Source: an uncultured Ruminococcus sp.
Lineage (GTDB): Bacteria; Bacillota; Clostridia; Lachnospirales; Lachnospiraceae
Direction of reading: 5' to 3'
DNA: 35,927 nucleotides
NCBI GenBank assembly: GCA_904418845.1
Contig: CAJFQC010000023.1
Location: 1 to 35,927 of the forward strand
Shown: positions 31,295-35,927 of the stretch, one piece after another
Position numbering within the stretch: the stretch's first letter is position 1
Layout: every line of letters begins with the position of its first letter
Notes under the pieces: generated by a model
Databases searched by the model: none
What the model was told of the DNA's origin: nothing
The model's input: only the letters and a program-made list of their open reading frames with translations
Position numbers and translations under genes: made by a program

Positions 31295-33910
31295 CTACTT
31301 CGCCTCATACCAGTTTTCCCCGGTGTGCATATCAGCGATCAGCGGCACCAGAAGCTCTGCCGCGTTTTCCATTTTCTCCTTTAAGATTGCCTGAACCTCT
31401 TCCACCTCGGACTTCTCCGCCTCGATCAAAAGTTCGTCATGCACCTGGAGAATCAGGTGGGACTTCATATTGCGGTTTTTCAGCTCCTCATTGACGCCTG
31501 TCATGGCGATCTTGATGATATCCGCCGCTGTTCCCTGGATGGGGGCGTTCATCGCCACTCTCTCTCCGAAGTTCCTCTGCATGAAATTGCTGGATTTCAG
31601 CTCCGGCACCGGCCTTCTGCGTCCGAACAAAGTAACTGCATATCCTTTCTCTTTCGCATGTGCCACACAATCGTCCAGAAATTTCTTTATCCCCGGATAT
31701 GTCTCAAAGTAATGCTCGATATACTGTGCCGCCTCTTTCTTTGTGATACTTAAGTCCTGACTTAAGCCAAAGGAACTGATACCGTACACGATACCGAAAT
31801 TGACTGCCTTGGCGTTGCGGCGCTGGAGATCTGTGACCTCGTCAAACGGTGTATGGAATACCTGGGACGCAGTCATCCTGTGGATATCCTTTGCCTCGCG
31901 GTACGCCTGAATCAGCTGCTCATCCCCCGAGCAGTGCGCCAGAATACGCAGCTCGATCTGTGAGTAATCCGCGTCCACGAAGATGTATCCCGCTTTCGGG
32001 ACGAATACCTTTCTTATCAGCCGTCCCAGTTCCATGCGCACCGGGATGTTCTGCAAGTTCGGCTCCGTGCTGCTGAGCCTCCCTGTGGCTGTGACGGTCT
32101 GGTTGAACTTCCCGTGAATCCGTCCGTCATTTCCTATATAAACGGCAAGCCCGTCCGCATAGGTGGATTTCAGCTTTGCGAGCTGACGGTACTCCAGTAT
32201 CTTTGATACGATCGGATAATCCGGCGCCAGCTTGTCCAGCACATCCGCCGCAGTGGAGTACCCGGTCTTCGTTTTCTTTGCATGGGGCATTTCCAGCTTC
32301 TCAAAAAGGATGCCCCCAAGCTGTTTAGGAGAGTTGATATTGAACTCTTCACCCGCCAGATCATAGATTTCTTTTTCCAGTTCCACGATCCTCTCACCGA
32401 GCTGGTTGCCGTATATCTTCAAGGCTTCCGCTTCAATCTGCACTCCCGCCTGTTCCATGTCAAACAGCGTAAATACAAGAGGCATCTCAATATCATAAAA
32501 GAGGTGATCCATGCCTGTTTCTTTTAACTTTTCGTCAAGAACCGGCGCCGCCGCATAAGCAGTGTATGCCTCATAGCTTGCTTTTGCCGCGTCATCCAGC
32601 TTCTCGTCTATCAGCAGGTTCAGCTGCTCTCTCGCCACATCTTCATATTCATAATCGCTCTTGAGAGGATTCAGAAGATAAGCTGCCACGACCGCGTCAA
32701 AAGAAGTCTCCTTTTTCGCTCCGGGCAGATAACCCAAATATTCTTTCAGCCCGCACATAGAGAAGCGCTTTGCACTCCCCGCCAGTTCAGACATTTTTCC
32801 GAAGAGGAAATCCATATTTGTATCCATGTCACACGGAATGGAATAAATCTTGTCCCTTCCATATGCAATGGCGATCCTGCCGAATCCTGACGGATGGGCA
32901 AATAAAGGCAGGACATTTCCCGTGCCTTTAGAAAAGGCTGCCCCCACGCACTCAGCTTTCACTGCCTCCCCGAAAATGCGCTCGATCTCCGCCTTGTCCG
33001 TAACCTCATGAAACGCCTTCTCAATCTCATTGGCGTCCGACTCTACGTCAAACCGGCTGAGCATATTTTTAAACTGCAGGCGTTTAAAAAGCTCGTGCGC
33101 TTCCTTTGTATAAGGATTGACGTGGCGCGCCTTTGCCACGTCAAAGTCAATATCTGCATGTGTGTTGATGGTCGCCAGCACTTTGCTCAGCTTCGCCTGC
33201 TCCCAGTATTCCTTCAGATTCTTGCTGGCCCGGGGCGGCCTGATCTCCTCCACATGCTCATAGGCATTTTCGATGGACTGGTAATCTTGGATGATCTTCG
33301 CCGCCGTCTTCTCGCCAACCCCTGGAACACCCGGTATATTGTCAGACGCATCGCCCATGAGCGCCTTCACGTCGATAAATTCCGTTGGTGTGACACCGTA
33401 ACGCTCCTTCACCTCTAAAGCGTTATAGTCCTCTACCTCTGTCTTTCCCTGCTTCGTCTTGGGGATACGGATCTTTACATGCTCCGTGGCAAGCTGGAGT
33501 GTATCCCTGTCACCTGAGATGATAGACACATCCATGCCCTTCTCCTCGCACATACAGGAGATCGTACCCAGCAGGTCGTCCGCCTCAAGTCCCTCCTGTT
33601 CGATGATCTCAATGTTCATTGCTTTTAAGACATCCTTTATGACCGGAACCTGCTGCCGGAGTTCCTCTGCCATGGGTTTTCTTGTCCCTTTGTAATCCGC
33701 GTATATCTCATGCCGGAAGGTAGGCGCGTGTACGTCGAACGTGACGGTCAGATATTCCGGCTTCTCCTCGTCAAGAACCTTGAACATAATATTTAAGAAC
33801 CCGTAGACTGCGTTGGTGTGAAGCCCCTCCGAGTTCGTCAGGTCCGGAACGCCATAGAACGCCCGGTTCAAAATACTGTGCCCGTCTATCAATACAATCT
33901 TCTCTCTCAT
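31295..33910 (-). CDS. polA: DNA polymerase I
   Basis: 871 residues. 5'-nuclease domain in the first ~290 (SGDRDTLQL, LMGDASDNIPGVPGVGEKTA). The 3'-5' exonuclease-like middle lacks the usual DxE motif and most catalytic acids, leaving only FDAVVAAYLL, so proofreading is probably inactive. The polymerase part has motif A DYSQIELRILAH, motif B RRNAKAVNFGIVYG and motif C QVHDELLIEA. It works in repair and Okazaki-fragment processing. RBS GGAGG before ATG; TATACT at 33941-33946 is a likely -10, with a poor -35. Confidence 0.97.
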   Translation of the reverse strand: MREKIVLIDGHSILNRAFYGVPDLTNSEGLHTNAVYGFLNIMFKVLDEEKPEYLTVTFDVHAPTFRHEIYADYKGTRKPMAEELRQQVPVIKDVLKAMNIEIIEQEGLEADDLLGTISCMCEEKGMDVSIISGDRDTLQLATEHVKIRIPKTKQGKTEVEDYNALEVKERYGVTPTEFIDVKALMGDASDNIPGVPGVGEKTAAKIIQDYQSIENAYEHVEEIRPPRASKNLKEYWEQAKLSKVLATINTHADIDFDVAKARHVNPYTKEAHELFKRLQFKNMLSRFDVESDANEIEKAFHEVTDKAEIERIFGEAVKAECVGAAFSKGTGNVLPLFAHPSGFGRIAIAYGRDKIYSIPCDMDTNMDFLFGKMSELAGSAKRFSMCGLKEYLGYLPGAKKETSFDAVVAAYLLNPLKSDYEYEDVAREQLNLLIDEKLDDAAKASYEAYTAYAAAPVLDEKLKETGMDHLFYDIEMPLVFTLFDMEQAGVQIEAEALKIYGNQLGERIVELEKEIYDLAGEEFNINSPKQLGGILFEKLEMPHAKKTKTGYSTAADVLDKLAPDYPIVSKILEYRQLAKLKSTYADGLAVYIGNDGRIHGKFNQTVTATGRLSSTEPNLQNIPVRMELGRLIRKVFVPKAGYIFVDADYSQIELRILAHCSGDEQLIQAYREAKDIHRMTASQVFHTPFDEVTDLQRRNAKAVNFGIVYGISSFGLSQDLSITKKEAAQYIEHYFETYPGIKKFLDDCVAHAKEKGYAVTLFGRRRPVPELKSSNFMQRNFGERVAMNAPIQGTAADIIKIAMTGVNEELKNRNMKSHLILQVHDELLIEAEKSEVEEVQAILKEKMENAAELLVPLIADMHTGENWYEAK

Positions 33911-33980
33911 CAGATTTCCTCCGTTTCAAACCATTACTAAAGTATACACTAAAAAGTACCTTTTTAAAAGTAGGTTTTTA

Positions 33981-33989
33981 TGCTATGAT
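33981..33989 (+). promoter_or_regulatory. Extended -10 promoter of the HAD gene
   Basis: TGCTATGAT with no strong -35. The leader to the HAD start is about 100 nt with small hairpins (CTGCG/CGCAG; GTC/GAC) but no recognised RNA motif. Confidence 0.5.
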
Positions 33990-34094
33990 ACGGTTCAGAC
34001 ATGCATAAACTGCGAACGCAGGGCATGCCCGGATGAGTCTGCGGACAGGCATATACAATTCACCGGACAATAATTTTAATTAAGGAGTTTATTT

Positions 34095-34715
34095 ATGGAT
34101 GGAATAATATTTGACGTAGACGGCACGCTGTGGGATTCCACGGAATCTGTTGCCGACGCATGGACCCGCGCGGTACGCGATCACTCTTCTCTTGATATCA
34201 CCTTAGATGCTAAGACCATGGGAAGCGTATTCGGGAAAACAATGATCGAGATCGGAGAGACGCTCTTCCCCACTCTTTCCCCAGATGAGCGGATGAAGCT
34301 TCTTGACATATGTTTTTCCTATGAAAACCGCCATCTGGAAGAACAGCCGGGTGTTGCATATCCAGGTGTAGCTGAAACAATAAAAAAACTCGCCGGAAAA
34401 TATTCTCTTTTCATCGTGAGCAACTGTCAGCTTGGCTACATTGAAATTACTATGAAATGCTTAGGGATCCAATCATATATTAAAGATCATCTCTGTTTTG
34501 GAGAAACTTTAGTGCCTAAAAGTGAAACGATCCGTATACTCATGGAAAAAAACAATCTGAGAGATCCTGTCTATATCGGGGACACCCAGGGAGACGCGGA
34601 CGCCTGTGCTGCGGCAGGCATTCCTTTTATTTTCGCGGAATACGGCCTGGGAAATGCAACTGCCCCCGCTGCCCGTATCCGCACATTTTCTGATCTTCAA
34701 AAAATGTTTCTTTAA
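34095..34715 (+). CDS. HAD-superfamily hydrolase (phosphoglycolate phosphatase-like)
   Basis: 206 residues. Motif I FDVDGTLWDS with Asp7 as nucleophile and Asp9 as acid/base; motif II FIVSNCQ; motif III lysine in LVPKSETI; motif IV GDTQGDADACAAAG. The helical cap between residues ~17 and 85 is of the Gph/beta-phosphoglucomutase type. It is probably a small-molecule phosphatase with unknown substrate. RBS AAGGAG 7 nt before ATG. Single-gene unit with a strong terminator. Confidence 0.92.
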   Translation: MDGIIFDVDGTLWDSTESVADAWTRAVRDHSSLDITLDAKTMGSVFGKTMIEIGETLFPTLSPDERMKLLDICFSYENRHLEEQPGVAYPGVAETIKKLAGKYSLFIVSNCQLGYIEITMKCLGIQSYIKDHLCFGETLVPKSETIRILMEKNNLRDPVYIGDTQGDADACAAAGIPFIFAEYGLGNATAPAARIRTFSDLQKMFL

Positions 34716-34726
34716 TTTTAAGCGTT

Positions 34727-34764
34727 AAAATGCCTGCTGAGCTATGTCAACAGGCATTTTTATC
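34727..34764. terminator. Bidirectional terminator after the HAD gene
   Basis: AAAATGCCTG and CAGGCATTTT arms (34727-34736, 34751-34760) followed by TTTT-rich sequence on plus and A/T-rich sequence on minus. Its 3' arm touches the stop codon of the truncated apbE, placing the scar junction right beside it. Confidence 0.85.
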
Positions 34765-35620
34765 TCTCTGGCAGCGGCATTTCTGCAATAATCGTTACAG
34801 AAGCCAGGTCACTGTCAGCAGGGCGGCCAGTAGCAGGATCGAGGATATGCCAATAGGCCGTTCCGTCCTCATCCGTAAAATAGCGTTCATATCCGCCGGA
34901 TGTTACAACAGCAGAATCCTCCGCCTCTAAAATCCCAAAGCTCCCTTCACCAAAGGGATTCCTAATCCCAAGCCGCCACCTTGTTCCGTCCGGTCTTCCG
35001 CCTACCATTTGAATATTGCCTCCAATATCCAGCAGCGCAGAAGTGATACCTTGCTCTTTCAAATATTCGGCAAGCAGCTCCCCTGTATATCCCTTTCCGA
35101 CCGCACCAAGGTCAAGCTGCGTTCCTTCCGGGAGCGTAACAGCATGATTTTCCAGCACAACTTTCTCATAGCCGGTAAGGGACAAAAGTTCTGTTATTTC
35201 CTGTTCGGATGGGACGCGATACTCCTGGTTAATAAATCCCCAGGCATTGACAAGAGGGTAAATGGTAGGATCGAGAGCGCCACGGGTCTGCTCTGCCATT
35301 TTCAGTGCAAACCGAAGCAGTTCCTCCGTTTCCGGGCTGAGTGGCACCGCCTCTCCATGGCTGTGATTTGCCGCATAAATCTCGCTGCTTTCCTCTGTGG
35401 CAGACCACAAAGCCTCCCATTCTGTGACGCTGCTTTCTGCCTCGTTCAATGCGGCTTCCGCCTGCTCTCCATAAGCAGTCAGACTCATATAAGTACCCAT
35501 AGCAAACAACTCGGCAGAATGTTCTTGTCTGATTGCCTCATGTGAGGCTGCACATCCCGAAAAGCATAAGGAAAAGGCTGCAAGCAGAGCGGAAAACCGA
35601 AATATGCTCCTATTTTTCAT
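34760..35620 (-). pseudogene. apbE: FAD:protein FMN transferase, 3'-truncated
   Basis: 286 codons of ApbE, the enzyme that attaches FMN to threonine in Rnf/Nqr-type and FMN-binding proteins. A lipoprotein signal ends in FSGC (Cys23). LDLGAVGKGYTGELL, LLDIGGNIQMVGGRPDG and HILDPATGRPADSDL are intact. The match breaks after VTIIAE, and six foreign residues (MPLPER) lead to a stop. The lost ~50-60 residues would include the DALST-type motif whose Asp and Thr hold magnesium, so activity is doubtful. The start overlaps the end of the upstream membrane gene. Confidence 0.88.
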
Positions 35621-35837
35621 ATGTAGAAATTGTCCTCCTTTTTCCGGTCACCTTTTGCAGCCCTTCGGCTCCATAATATGCCAGGAACACAAATAGGCCC
35701 ATAATGGCAAGATATTCTGTAAAAAACAGAAGGAACGGACGTTCAAAATCAAAGAATACAAAAGTGGCTGTTAGGAACATATAAGAGAGAAACTGATTCT
35801 TTATGAAGGCATAAAGCCCATATACAGCAACAACAGT
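35610..35837 (-). pseudogene. C-terminal piece of a DUF4405-like membrane protein
   Basis: About 75 codons with two hydrophobic helices (YMFLTATFVFFDF and YLAIMGLFVFLAYYG) and a basic tail ending at TAG 35610. The stretch SYMFL...VFFDFE...EYLAIMG resembles the end of DUF4405 membrane proteins that accompany ApbE and FMN-binding proteins in anaerobes. It overlaps the apbE start by 11 bases. Its 5' part has been replaced at about 35838 by transposase sequence. Family by memory of pattern only. Confidence 0.55.
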
Positions 35838-35927
35838 TTAAGACGGGCCAAGACTGACAAGAAGGATGCCGTGAAGCTGGCCAACTACGGCCTTGACCAC
35901 TGGATCACGCTGCCGAGATATGTCCCG
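35838..35927 (+). mobile_element. IS110-family transposase fragment, runs off the window
   Basis: About 29 plus-strand codons read RRAKTDKKDAVKLANYGLDH and then WITLPRYVP. The KTDKKDA motif belongs to the N-terminal DEDD domain of IS110 transposases and holds one of the catalytic acids. The first ~90 residues and any non-coding bridge-RNA end are missing on the left, so the copy is 5'-truncated at its junction with the DUF4405-like gene. The rest lies outside the window. Confidence 0.85.

Noticed and set aside
1-35927. CRISPR array, rRNA genes or prophage
   Set aside because: No regularly spaced direct repeats, rRNA sequence or phage structural genes were seen.

Overview
The window looks like chromosome from an anaerobic, spore-forming, low-to-mid GC Bacillota, most like a gut Lachnospiraceae. 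The grounds are dipicolinate synthase genes (dpaAB) behind a sigma-K-like promoter, an oxygen-sensitive ribonucleotide reductase (nrdDG), two T-box leaders, a preQ1 riboswitch, an infC-rpmI-rplT operon with a leader RNA and an AUU start, and AGGAGG-type ribosome binding sites. No species can be named from this alone. Most genes lie on the minus strand.

Left edge (1-4110) is an AT-rich scar zone. It holds a C-terminally short HEPN (ApeA-like) protein, two separate 5' fragments of uvrB, a small unknown ORF and a decayed ABC multidrug exporter. Next (4087-7185) is a drug-response module: a MerR/BmrR-like regulator, a MATE pump and a cytidylate-kinase-like protein. Two matching minus-strand promoters with the 19-bp spacer typical of MerR control sit in front of the dead ABC gene and the live MATE operon.

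7265-10688 is a sporulation-linked run, dpaA-dpaB-asnB. 10707-12186 is a PadR regulator with its HAAS-domain membrane partner. 12316-13951 is a VUT-family queuosine-precursor transporter plus a short-chain dehydrogenase behind a preQ1-I-like riboswitch and two duplicated hairpins.

14299-23178 carries leuS with a T-box, an isochorismatase-fold hydrolase, nrdG and nrdD with paired NrdR boxes, a tRNA-Leu and a TrpB2-type enzyme under a tryptophan T-box. 23226-25788 carries a DUF2804 protein and infC-rpmI-rplT. 25911-33910 holds an NSS sodium symporter, then the convergent housekeeping run polA-coaE-MBL hydrolase-ACT-DUF711-DegV. 34095-34715 is a HAD phosphatase.

The right edge (34727-35927) is a second scar. 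apbE has lost its 3' end, a DUF4405-like membrane gene upstream is cut, and an IS110-family transposase fragment starts at the cut and runs off the window. The most interesting leads are the preQ1-controlled dehydrogenase with its duplicated hairpins, the MerR regulon whose ABC target has died, the possible sigma-K asparagine synthase, and the uvrB-fragment/HEPN island.
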